Shown here one piece after another: positions 25,984 to 33,553 of a DNA stretch of 64,000 nucleotides (position 1 is its first letter; every line of letters starts with the position of its first letter). The stretch covers positions 806,001-870,000 of the forward strand of contig NZ_CP104208.1 in the NCBI RefSeq assembly GCF_026230175.1. The letters are read 5' to 3'. The notes beneath the pieces were generated by a model. It ran no database searches. It was not told the DNA's origin and saw only the letters and a list, made by a program, of their open reading frames with translations. This DNA is from Desulfovibrio mangrovi. Lineage in GTDB: Bacteria; Desulfobacterota; Desulfovibrionia; Desulfovibrionales; Desulfovibrionaceae. A program made the position numbers and the translations under genes.

Positions 25984-26598
25984 TTGGCGCGCGCAGGATT
26001 CACTCAAATTTTCAGGTACCCGCAAGGCTACATGGGATGGCTTGAGGTGCATCCCGAGGTCGTAAGAAAGACCGCCCACTCTCTCGCAGAAGGATCTCAT
26101 ATTCAGGATGTACGTCTTGCCGTTCTCGGCGGCGATGCGGATCGCCGGTATCTGGGGCTGCCTGATGGCGCTACACATATGACTTATTCCGCCATTGCTT
26201 CCAGATTCATTCTCGTCCAGTTTTTTAATTGTCTTTGTGCCGAATGCCTCAGGGATATCAGCGAGATGGACGCCTTGCGTGCGGAGCTTGAACTGGTGGG
26301 TACAGACAAGGCTGAAAACGCATCAGAGTCGATTCGTTTTATCGGGATCGCGGTGCATGACGAGGCGCGGAGAGTGGCGGCGTTTCGCAGAGAGCAGAAG
26401 ACTGGCTTTCCTCTGTTCGTCGACAGAAGCGGAGGCATACTTGAAAGCATGGGGCTGGGAGTGCCACCCGCAGTGTGTCTGCTTGAGCGCATGCCGGAAG
26501 GAGTGGTGCTGCAGGCTATGGCCCGTAACTCCCTTCAGGAGAGAAGGGAGTTCATGGCAATGCTGCGCAAGCGCTTCGGAAGAACGATGAAGGATTAG
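25984..26598 (+). CDS. Thioredoxin-like half of the interrupted rhodanese/thioredoxin gene
   Basis: In the same frame as the preceding rhodanese half. The first residues (FRYPQGYMGWLE) complete the rhodanese domain. The rest resembles TlpA/AhpC-type thioredoxins, with NCLCAECLRD near residue 83 carrying a CAEC redox pair, then FPLFVDRSGGILESMGL. Independent translation would have to begin at TTG 25984 without a convincing ribosome-binding site, so I think the two halves belong to one product or one decayed gene. It overlaps the convergent TorD-type gene by four bases. Confidence 0.55.
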   Translation: MARAGFTQIFRYPQGYMGWLEVHPEVVRKTAHSLAEGSHIQDVRLAVLGGDADRRYLGLPDGATHMTYSAIASRFILVQFFNCLCAECLRDISEMDALRAELELVGTDKAENASESIRFIGIAVHDEARRVAAFRREQKTGFPLFVDRSGGILESMGLGVPPAVCLLERMPEGVVLQAMARNSLQERREFMAMLRKRFGRTMKD

Positions 26599-27239
26599 GC
26601 GGCGATATGTCTGAGCAGGGCTGTCAGTATAGTCGCAGTGCCTGAGAAGAAGCCGCTGCCGTCGTGTCTGGACAGTCGGCAGGCGAGTTCCTGCGTCCAC
26701 GGAAGCATCTCGTTTCTGACAAATTCCGTTGCATGGTCGCGTGCGATCTTATCGTCGTCGCGCCACCCTGTGGAAAGGAGAAAGTAGAGATATTCCAGCT
26801 GGATTGAGATGTGATCCGGAGGTTCGTTGCTTCCGCCTGCAGGTTCAAGTCCCGCTTCGGCAAGACGTTCGTGCATGCTTATGGCCGGAGCCGCCATAAC
26901 CTGTCTCTGTTCTTCGTAACAGGAGGCATAGAGCGGTGCCGGAATGCCATCATGGTTGGAGACGAACAGCCGGACGTATTCCGTGGCGCAACGTTCGCAG
27001 AATGCTGTGCGGTCATCTGAGTGGCTGTCACAGAGTTGTTCCAAAGAGGCTATGCCTTCACACAGGTCTGCAAGAGCACCCTTGTCTGCCTTGTACAAGG
27101 GGTGCAGGTCCGCGAGGCCGTCTTCACACAGGGTCAGGCAGTCGTTTGTAGACATGCCCCTGAACACGGCGGTTGCGAGTTCGATGGTACACAGGAGGAA
27201 CAAGCGTGATGTCTCATCGGAAAACATGGAGTCGTTCAT
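26595..27239 (-). CDS. TorD/DmsD-family molybdoenzyme chaperone
   Basis: A cytoplasmic protein of 214 residues, all-helical in appearance. The EYVRLFVSNHDGIPAPLYASCY segment matches the E-x-x-RLF...P-P-x-x-S region of TorD-type chaperones, which bind Tat signals and hold molybdoenzymes until the cofactor is inserted. It is next to the Tat-exported molybdoenzyme operon and is its probable client partner. I chose the ATG at 27239 because AGAGG precedes it. It runs opposite to the rest of the locus. Confidence 0.75.
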   Translation of the reverse strand: MNDSMFSDETSRLFLLCTIELATAVFRGMSTNDCLTLCEDGLADLHPLYKADKGALADLCEGIASLEQLCDSHSDDRTAFCERCATEYVRLFVSNHDGIPAPLYASCYEEQRQVMAAPAISMHERLAEAGLEPAGGSNEPPDHISIQLEYLYFLLSTGWRDDDKIARDHATEFVRNEMLPWTQELACRLSRHDGSGFFSGTATILTALLRHIAA

Positions 27240-27292
27240 CAATACCTCTTGCAAAAGTGACCAGAAGGCGTGTGGATCAACGCCATTCCGGG

Positions 27293-27739
27293 GTGGCAAA
27301 GCATGAAGAGACAGAGCCGGAAGAAGCGGCAGGCGTACCGCATTGTCCCCCATGTGCCGCCGGGCAGTCTCTGGCCGCGGAAGCGGGGGAGACCGTCTTG
27401 GCTGCGGGAGTGGGACAGGGCTTTGACTCCTCTGCTGATACCGGAACTATCATGGACCGGATGGATAGGGAACAGGAACGGCTCAGAAAAAATGTTCTCG
27501 CTCGTATGCGCCGGATTGAAGGGCAGATTCGGGGCATTCAGCGAATGATCGAAAACGGCGAGGAATGCGGTGACATTCTCATGCAGGTGCGCGCTGCCCG
27601 TTCGGCGCTGCATGCTGCCAGCAAGCAGGTCATGAAGCGGTATATGGTCCGCTGCCATCTGGATGCCATACAGAACTGCGAGAACCCTGATGAGCCTATC
27701 GAAAAGATGATAGATCTGCTGACGGGGTATCTGGACTGA
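27293..27739 (+). CDS. CsoR/FrmR/CstR-family transcriptional repressor, CstR-like
   Basis: The conserved core, about 95 residues from near 27451, is the all-helical CsoR fold (RMRRIEGQIRGIQRMIE). The two sensing cysteines are present (GEECGD and MVRCHL), but the copper-ligand His four residues before the second Cys is Tyr. That pattern fits CstR, which senses persulfide through a Cys pair, better than copper CsoR. The frame extends upstream to GTG 27293 with a HCPPC motif; the start may instead be ATG 27451. Operators are proposed at 19914 and 20025. Confidence 0.78.
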   Translation: MAKHEETEPEEAAGVPHCPPCAAGQSLAAEAGETVLAAGVGQGFDSSADTGTIMDRMDREQERLRKNVLARMRRIEGQIRGIQRMIENGEECGDILMQVRAARSALHAASKQVMKRYMVRCHLDAIQNCENPDEPIEKMIDLLTGYLD

Positions 27740-27750
27740 GAATACAAGCA

Positions 27751-27778
27751 AGGGGCGCCGGAATACGGCGCCCCTTTT
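27751..27778 (+). terminator. Terminator after the CstR-like regulator
   Basis: A perfect 9-bp GC-rich stem (27752-27760 with 27766-27774) with a 5-base loop and T4 after it. Confidence 0.85.
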
Positions 27779-27827
27779 CTGTTCGTCTGTCCTGGCTGAG
27801 TCGGCAGGTATGCTCCGGCTGGGATTA

Positions 27828-28619
27828 TTAGCTGCCGATGAGAAAGTCCGCCAGTTCGGCAAAGCCGGAACCGCCGCGCCCTGTGGTGATCCATGTGGGG
27901 GCAGCCTCCAGTTCATCCCGGAAATCCAGCACGTTGGCGACTCCAACGGAGTGCGGGAAGTAGCCGAACATGGGGGCGTCATTGGGCGAGTCGCCTGAAA
28001 AAACGACCTGCTCGCGGATGTCTGCCAGCTCAAGGCCGAACTGTTCACGGAACAGGATTTCGGTCATGGAAAGCTTGTCGTAGTCACCGAACCAGCCGTT
28101 CACATGAATGGAACTGATCTTTGCATGTGCACCGGCTTCTTCGAAGATGCGTTTGATGGCGAGAATGTCTTCCTTGGGCAGCGGCGGCACGTCTTCGCAG
28201 AAATCCACGGCCAGATCTGCCTCACGGAAGGGCTGGTCAGCGGAAATGGCTGCCCCGGGCACTGCCTGCAGGATGGTCTTGCGCAGCGTTGCCAGCTTTT
28301 GACGATCCTCCGCACGTTCCACATCTGTTTTGCAGTAGCGGCGGATCATGCGGCGGCCTTGGGTATCGTACAGATAGAAGAAGGCCCCGTTTTCGCCGAC
28401 AACTCCATCAACGGGCCACATGCGGGCGATCTGGTCGCACCAGCCCGCAGGACGTCCGGTAATGGGAATGACCTTGAGGCCGTGCCCCTGCAGGCGTTCC
28501 ATGGCCTGATAGGCATCAGCGCGCAGGCGTCCTTCCGAGGTAAGCGTGTCGTCTATGTCGGTGAGCACAAAGCGGATTGCCTTGCGGGCTGATTCCGGCA
28601 TTTCCTTCAGTGGGCGCAT
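27828..28619 (-). CDS. HAD-superfamily phosphatase, Cof/MPGP-like
   Basis: A soluble hydrolase of 263 residues. Motif I is LTDIDDTL near 20-27 (catalytic Asp pair), motif II ITGRPAGW near 53-60, and motif IV GDSPNDAPMFG near 207-217. The cap is of the C2 type found in Cof and mannosyl-3-phosphoglycerate phosphatases. The substrate is a phosphorylated small molecule, not predictable here. GGAG lies five bases before the ATG at 28619. It follows the phn operon but a terminator separates them, so a role in phosphorus use is only suggested. Confidence 0.8.
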   Translation of the reverse strand: MRPLKEMPESARKAIRFVLTDIDDTLTSEGRLRADAYQAMERLQGHGLKVIPITGRPAGWCDQIARMWPVDGVVGENGAFFYLYDTQGRRMIRRYCKTDVERAEDRQKLATLRKTILQAVPGAAISADQPFREADLAVDFCEDVPPLPKEDILAIKRIFEEAGAHAKISSIHVNGWFGDYDKLSMTEILFREQFGLELADIREQVVFSGDSPNDAPMFGYFPHSVGVANVLDFRDELEAAPTWITTGRGGSGFAELADFLIGS

Positions 28620-28633
28620 AATGACTCCGGTAT

Positions 28634-28671
28634 GGAAAACGGGCGTAACCGATTTCGGAAACGCCCGTTTA
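28634..28671 (-). terminator. Terminator of the phnDCEE operon
   Basis: A perfect 10-bp stem (28637-28646 with 28661-28670) with a 14-base loop; on the minus strand it ends in T4. It sits between the last permease gene and the HAD gene. Confidence 0.75.
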
Positions 28672-28693
28672 ATGGTGTAGTTATTGTGACGGT

Positions 28694-29491
28694 CTAGATT
28701 ATCTTCTGGCGAATCTTGGTGACGAGCACTTCCGCGATGATGACTACTGTGAAAATGCACAGCAGAATCAGCGAAACCTGCTGCCAGCGGAACAGGTTGA
28801 GCGCCGTATCAAGGGCTACGCCGATGCCGCCTGCGCCTACAAGGCCGATAACCGATGACTCGCGGACGTTGATGTCCCAGCGGAACAGGGCAATGCCCCA
28901 GAATGCCGGGGCAACCTGAGGCCAGTACCCCTTGATCAGGATGCTGGGCCAGGGAGCGCCTGCGGCCTTGAGCGCCTCAATGGGGCCTTCGTTCACTTCT
29001 TCAAGCGCTTCAGCCAGCAGCTTGCCGCAGAAACCGATGGAGCGGAAGCCGATGGCAATGGTGCCCGCAAGAGCACCGGGGCCGAAGATGGCAACGAAGA
29101 GAATGGCCCATACCAGTGAGTTGACGGTACGGGAAGACACCAGGATGAATGTCCCGAACCAGTTCAGGACAGGGATCTTGGTGATGTTCTTTGCGGCCAT
29201 GAGGCCAACGGGCACAGCCATGAAAAGGGACAGGACCGTTCCCAGTGTCGCAATGTTCAGTGTTTCCACCAGTGCCTGATGGATGCCTTCGCTATGATAG
29301 GCTGCATAATCCACCGGCCACATGCGCGCAAAGAGGTCCTGCAGCTGTTCGGGAGCGTCGTAAAGAAACTCGGGAATAATCTCAACGGTCTTCAGCGAGA
29401 CAACGAAGAGCGATACGGCCCCGAGATAGACGGCGAACCGGGCAAGCTTTTGCGCCGGTGTGAATCGTTCCCAGGTTGCATTATCAGTCAT
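28694..29491 (-). CDS. phnE: Phosphonate-type ABC transporter permease (second)
   Basis: A membrane protein of 265 residues with about six helices and the EAA-type loop (EALKAAGAPW) that contacts the ATPase. The sequence from VETLNIATLGT through FRWDINVRESSVIGLVGAGGIG is typical of PhnE. It overlaps the preceding permease gene by eight bases and is last in the operon. Together with its partner it forms the channel for phosphonate, phosphite or a related oxyanion. Confidence 0.88.
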   Translation of the reverse strand: MTDNATWERFTPAQKLARFAVYLGAVSLFVVSLKTVEIIPEFLYDAPEQLQDLFARMWPVDYAAYHSEGIHQALVETLNIATLGTVLSLFMAVPVGLMAAKNITKIPVLNWFGTFILVSSRTVNSLVWAILFVAIFGPGALAGTIAIGFRSIGFCGKLLAEALEEVNEGPIEALKAAGAPWPSILIKGYWPQVAPAFWGIALFRWDINVRESSVIGLVGAGGIGVALDTALNLFRWQQVSLILLCIFTVVIIAEVLVTKIRQKII

Positions 29492-30272
29492 TGAAGATCG
29501 CCTTTATTTTCAGAGAGATGTATTCGCTGACCATGATCAGGGCTATGATGGCGATGAGAATGGCCGCCAAAAAGTCGTAATCGAAACGCTGGAATGCAGC
29601 GAAGAGCGTGCCGCCGATACCGCCGGCACCAACGATTCCGACCATGGTCGAGTTGCGCAGGTTTGCGTCGAACTGGTAGGTGGCAAAGCCGATGAAGCGG
29701 TTGAACACCTGAGGCAGTACGCCGAAAACGAGTACGCTCATGAATGGTGCACCGGCAGCCTTCATGGCTTCCACGGGCTTGAGGGATATTTCTTCAATGG
29801 CTTCGCAGAAGAGTTTTCCGATGAAGCCGATGGAAAGGAATATCAGGGTCAAAATACCTGCCAGAGGACCAAAGCCTACAGCTTTAACAAACAGGATGGC
29901 GAAGATGACCGGGTGAAACGAACGGCAGATCGCAATGAGCGTTCTGGCCGGCCAGGTCATCCATTCAGGCATCAGGTTGCGCGCTCCGCAAAGCCCTATG
30001 GGCAGCGAGGCCGCAATGCCGAAAGCAGAGGCAATGACTGCAATCTCAACGGTTTCAATCAGGTTGCTGACCAGCAACCGCCAGCGGTCAAAGTTGGGCG
30101 GAACCATTTCGCCCAGAAACTTTGCGCCGTTCGCCAAACCTTCGATAAACCGTGCCCAGGTGAAATCAAGGGAGCTACCGGCGTACACACAGTATGCCAG
30201 CACTCCGAGCCACCCCAGCCTTGCCAGCCAGTTGGGCTTGAAAGGCGTTCTGGTTTCGGTTCGGGTTGTCAT
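29484..30272 (-). CDS. phnE: Phosphonate-type ABC transporter permease (first)
   Basis: A membrane protein of 262 residues, paralogous to the next gene ([10 protein letters not shown] loop and [20 protein letters not shown]). Two different PhnE-like permeases suggest a heterodimeric channel. The ATG at 30272 overlaps the phnC stop, giving translational coupling; a TTG nine bases upstream is less likely. Confidence 0.88.
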   Translation of the reverse strand: MTTRTETRTPFKPNWLARLGWLGVLAYCVYAGSSLDFTWARFIEGLANGAKFLGEMVPPNFDRWRLLVSNLIETVEIAVIASAFGIAASLPIGLCGARNLMPEWMTWPARTLIAICRSFHPVIFAILFVKAVGFGPLAGILTLIFLSIGFIGKLFCEAIEEISLKPVEAMKAAGAPFMSVLVFGVLPQVFNRFIGFATYQFDANLRNSTMVGIVGAGGIGGTLFAAFQRFDYDFLAAILIAIIALIMVSEYISLKIKAIFND

Positions 30273-31069
30273 GCCAGCCAATCCTCCCCGCCGTAAATCT
30301 CCTTGAGATGATCGGTGGTCAGTTCCGCGGGGGTGCCGTCAAAGACGATGTGGCCCTTGGACATGCCGATGATTCTGTCACAGAAGCGCTGGGCAAGGTT
30401 TACGTCATGGATGTTGATGAGAACGGGGATGTGCTGGGTGCTGGAAACCTGCTTCAGGAGTTCCATGATTTCCACAGAGGTCTTGGGGTCGAGCGAGCTG
30501 GTGGGCTCATCCGCCATGATGATGTCAGGGCTCTGCATCATTGCGCGGGCAATGCCCACACGCTGGCGCTGACCACCGGAAAGGCTGTCTGCGCGTTGGG
30601 TGGCAAAGTCTCCCAGACCGACCTGGTCGATGAGTTCGAAGGCGCGGTTGATGTCTGCCTGAGGGAACTTGCGCAGCCATGCGCGCCATGAGGGAATGTA
30701 GCCCAGCCTGCCGCAAAGCACGTTTTCGATCACGGACAGGCGTTCAACAAGGTTGAACTCCTGAAACACCATGCCGATATGACGACGTGCAAGGCGCAGA
30801 CTGGTGCCGTTAAGAGACGTGATGTCCTTGCCGGCAACGGTGATGCGTCCGCTGGTGGGTTCGATGAGACGGTTGATGCAGCGGAGCAGGGTGCTTTTGC
30901 CCGTACCGGAGGGACCAATGATCCCTACAGTCGTTTCCCCATGCACTTCAAAGGTCAATCCCTTAAGAATGAGGTTGCCCTTGGTGTAAGCCTTTTCCAG
31001 ATTTTCCACAAAAAGGGAACGGGGGCTGGCCCCGTTCCCGTTATGGTTCTTGTTTATTGCGTGAGACAC
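30269..31069 (-). CDS. phnC: Phosphonate-type ABC transporter ATPase
   Basis: A protein of 266 residues with a complete ABC ATPase set: Walker [10 protein letters not shown] near 53-61, Q-loop VFQEFNLV, signature LSGGQRQRV, Walker [13 protein letters not shown] and the switch His in INIHD. The family-specific sequence NRLIEPTSG marks it as PhnC. It starts with GTG, GGAGAA upstream. It energises uptake through the two PhnE proteins. Confidence 0.9.
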   Translation of the reverse strand: MSHAINKNHNGNGASPRSLFVENLEKAYTKGNLILKGLTFEVHGETTVGIIGPSGTGKSTLLRCINRLIEPTSGRITVAGKDITSLNGTSLRLARRHIGMVFQEFNLVERLSVIENVLCGRLGYIPSWRAWLRKFPQADINRAFELIDQVGLGDFATQRADSLSGGQRQRVGIARAMMQSPDIIMADEPTSSLDPKTSVEIMELLKQVSSTQHIPVLINIHDVNLAQRFCDRIIGMSKGHIVFDGTPAELTTDHLKEIYGGEDWLA

Positions 31070-31090
31070 TATTTCTCCAATACCCGATTA

Positions 31091-32089
31091 TTACTTCTTT
31101 GCTTTGGCGGCTTCTTTTTCAGCCATCTGCTTCAGGCCTTCAGCATTGTAGCTGGTGCCGGTGGCTTCAGCGATGTCACGAATAACCTGCCAGTCCTTCT
31201 GGAAGGTGATGGGGTAGAAGCGGTCGGCACCCTTGAAGGTTTCCTGCATGGTGGCGGGGAAACGGTAGGAACGGAAAGCTTCTTCGATCTTTTCGGCCAG
31301 AGGTGCACAAAGCTGGTTGGAGTAACCGAAGGAAGAAGTGGGGAACTTGGGGCTGCGGTAGATGATGCGCAGGTCGTCGCCATTGATGCGGCCGGCGGCA
31401 ACCATACGGTCGTATACGTCGGAGGCAACGGGGGCGGCATCGTAGTCGCCATGAGCTACGCCCATGACGGACTGGTCATGCTTGCCGGAATACACAACGG
31501 TGTAGTCCTGATCGGGAACGATGCCCAGCTTGGGGAAGAGTGCGCGGGGCGCAAGGTTGCCGGAGTTGGAAGAAGCGGAGGTGTGGGCCACTTTCTTACC
31601 CTTCAGGTCTTCCATGGTCTTGATGGGGCTGTCCTTCTTGGTGACAACGATCAGGTTGTAGCCCTGCATGTCGTCGGCATAGCCCTTGACGGCGATCGGA
31701 ACGTAACCGGCGAGGTTAACGGCGAAGCCGGTGGGGCCGGTGGAGAAGCCTGCAATGTGCAGACGGCCGGAACGCATGGCTTCCACTTCGGCAGCGTTGG
31801 ACTGCACGGTGTAGTAAATAACGCGCTTGCCGGTAGCCTTTTCAAGGTATGCCTGGAAGTCGGCAAAGGCATCCTTGTAAACGGCGGGATCTTCAACGGG
31901 GGTGTAGGTGAACACCAGCGTGCTGGGATCCTTGCACATGTTTGCAGGGGCGAGGTCGGCAACAAGGTCGCCGTTGGCATCGCAGTACATGGAATCGAGC
32001 TGGCCACGGTTCGGGCAGTCATCAGCAAAAGCAGGAATGGCGGTCAGAGCGAACGCCAACACCAGGAACAGTAAACACCTCTTCAACAT
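31091..32089 (-). CDS. phnD: Phosphonate-type ABC transporter substrate-binding protein
   Basis: A periplasmic protein of 332 residues with a signal peptide (cleavage A-F-A near 20-22). TYTPVEDPAVYKDAF, FSTGPTGFAVN and TSASSNSGNLAPRALF are hallmarks of PhnD, with the Ser/Thr-rich turn near TSASSNSG binding the oxyanion. No C-P lyase or phosphite dehydrogenase is in the window, so whether phosphonate, phosphite or phosphate ester is taken up is unknown. GAGGAG precedes the ATG at 32089. It is first in the operon and has a structured leader. Confidence 0.88.
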   Translation of the reverse strand: MLKRCLLFLVLAFALTAIPAFADDCPNRGQLDSMYCDANGDLVADLAPANMCKDPSTLVFTYTPVEDPAVYKDAFADFQAYLEKATGKRVIYYTVQSNAAEVEAMRSGRLHIAGFSTGPTGFAVNLAGYVPIAVKGYADDMQGYNLIVVTKKDSPIKTMEDLKGKKVAHTSASSNSGNLAPRALFPKLGIVPDQDYTVVYSGKHDQSVMGVAHGDYDAAPVASDVYDRMVAAGRINGDDLRIIYRSPKFPTSSFGYSNQLCAPLAEKIEEAFRSYRFPATMQETFKGADRFYPITFQKDWQVIRDIAEATGTSYNAEGLKQMAEKEAAKAKK

Positions 32090-32118
32090 AAGCTGACTCC
32101 TCAAATTGGGTTTGATTG

Positions 32119-32189
32119 CGTCCGGCAAGACAGCCGGACTGTGCGCGAGCTCGCTCAATCTATAAATCATACCCCAACATGAGCGAGCT
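32119..32189 (-). promoter_or_regulatory. Two tandem hairpins in the phnD leader
   Basis: A 7-bp stem (32120-32126 with 32133-32139) lies next to a perfect 10-bp inverted repeat (32148-32157 with 32180-32189). Both are upstream of phnD, the nearest about 30 bases from its start codon, so they may form in the leader RNA. The wider repeat could instead be a protein-binding dyad. I recognise no riboswitch class. Confidence 0.45.
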
Positions 32190-32792
32190 TTCACGTTAAT
32201 CTACGGTACTTGTAACATAATCGAAGCGGTTATGGTCACGTCTTATGAAAAACTTTTTCAATATTTTCGCAAAAGATGATTATGTTTTCGAATGTGAACA
32301 TATTCGTGTTGTGGCGAAGGTGTGGAGTTTGTTTGTGTATAGTAGTAAAATAGTTTGGTTTATTTTCCTTTGTGTTGCAGGTGTGGTGCGTGTGGAGGGG
32401 TGTTGGGTTGTGTTGCAACGCAAGTAGCATATGTAGAAAAGTGAAAACGGATCAGGCTGAGTGAAGGCGTTTTTGGGTCATGTACGGTTATTTCGACGAC
32501 GCTTGTCACTGGAAGGGGTGGTGAAAATGTAGAGAAGGGGCCGGTTAGTACACCATACTGCGACAAGGCGGTAAGACGGTGTGCCTTTGCTTTGAACACC
32601 TTGTTTTTGCGAGTCTTTTGAGAAGTGCTTCCGGCGGGGCTGGATCAACCATTTGCAGGTTCAGTGGAGAGTGGGCGTTGCGGAGGGCTCTCAATGGGTA
32701 AGCCAGCACCTCAAGGGGAGGCATCTGCCGATGCCAACGTAATCGTCAGTTCATGTTTCGGTTTTTCAGTAATGACGGTTTGGGCAAGGAAT
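32190..32792. other. Long gene-poor region upstream of phnD
   Basis: About 600 bases between the end of the anti-sigma kinase gene and the phnD leader. The part at 32220-32450 is A/T-rich and probably promoter DNA. The rest has only short frames without ribosome-binding sites. I found no tRNA, no clear Pho box and no terminator with a good T-run. Confidence 0.5.
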
Positions 32793-33200
32793 TCAGGCGC
32801 GCTCCTCCATGAGGATTTCGACAATGTTTTTTCCTGCCTCGCGTTTGTATGAAAGGTGCCTCGCAAGGCGGCGGATGAGCATGATGCCCAGACCTCCGAC
32901 CATTCTGTCTTCCATGGGCGACGTTGTATCCGGTTCTTCCGCTTCGAGAAGATTGAACGGCTTACCCCGGTCTTCAATGCGGATGCGGATTTCTCCTGAC
33001 GTGGCCTTGAGTTCAACGAAGACAGGCCCGCCGCCTTCTCCGTAAGCATGATGGAAGATGTTCGTGAGAATCTCTTCCAGAACGAGTTGCAGGTTGAGTA
33101 TTCCTTTTGGGGAAAAGCCTGCAGCTTCGGCTTCGTGCGATGCGGCTTCCTGAAATACCCGCAGACTCTCGATTACTGCCGGCAGCTCTATGGATAGCAT
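32793..33200 (-). CDS. RsbW-like anti-sigma serine kinase / ATP-binding protein
   Basis: A protein of 135 residues consisting of a single HATPase domain: N-box LEEILTN near 41-47, DRGKPF near 77-82 and the glycine-rich GGLGIMLIRR near 101-110. Such proteins bind and inhibit a sigma factor or other target, or phosphorylate a STAS partner. The STAS gene is three bases upstream and the phosphatase gene before that, so the three form a partner-switching module. No sigma factor gene is present. Confidence 0.85.
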   Translation of the reverse strand: MLSIELPAVIESLRVFQEAASHEAEAAGFSPKGILNLQLVLEEILTNIFHHAYGEGGGPVFVELKATSGEIRIRIEDRGKPFNLLEAEEPDTTSPMEDRMVGGLGIMLIRRLARHLSYKREAGKNIVEILMEERA

Positions 33201-33203
33201 GGT

Positions 33204-33542
33204 TCAGTCTCCAAGGTGCGCCAGTGCGTCCTGTCGCGTTTCCAGAACGGTAAACATGGTGCTGAAGCCGGATACGTCGAACACGTCCTTGACCATGCCG
33301 CCAAGCCCGAACAGGGCCAGAGCACCCGACTTGCCTGCAACCATCTTTCCGCCCATGAGGATGCTGCGTAGTCCTGCGCTGGAGATGTATTCAAGACCGG
33401 AAAAATCAACGGCAATTTTCACGGTTCCCTCACGCAGCAGGGCGTCGATGGCTGCCTGGTATTCTCCTGCGTTTACTGCGTCCATCCTGCCTTGCAGATT
33501 GATGACTGCAAGCCCGTTTTCGATGATTGTGGATATGTTCAT
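33204..33542 (-). CDS. STAS-domain anti-sigma factor antagonist
   Basis: A protein of 112 residues, a single STAS domain. The phosphorylation loop DFSGLEYISSAGLRS has the conserved Ser at about 55. When unphosphorylated it should capture the RsbW-like protein encoded next. GAGAGG precedes the ATG at 33542. It lies 11 bases after the phosphatase gene. Confidence 0.88.
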   Translation of the reverse strand: MNISTIIENGLAVINLQGRMDAVNAGEYQAAIDALLREGTVKIAVDFSGLEYISSAGLRSILMGGKMVAGKSGALALFGLGGMVKDVFDVSGFSTMFTVLETRQDALAHLGD

Positions 33543-33553
33543 GGTTCCTCTCT

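Noticed and set aside
30779-32074. Plus-strand open frame of over 400 codons opposite phnC and phnD
   Set aside because: It crosses two real genes and their junction and gives a Gly/Val-rich translation typical of antisense frames in GC-rich DNA.
27828-32089. HAD phosphatase as the last gene of the phn operon
   Set aside because: A clear terminator (28634-28671) separates it from the last permease gene, so co-transcription is not supported.
32190-32792. Possible tRNA or small RNA in the long region upstream of phnD
   Set aside because: No T-loop consensus, no cloverleaf pairing and no promoter-terminator pair could be seen.
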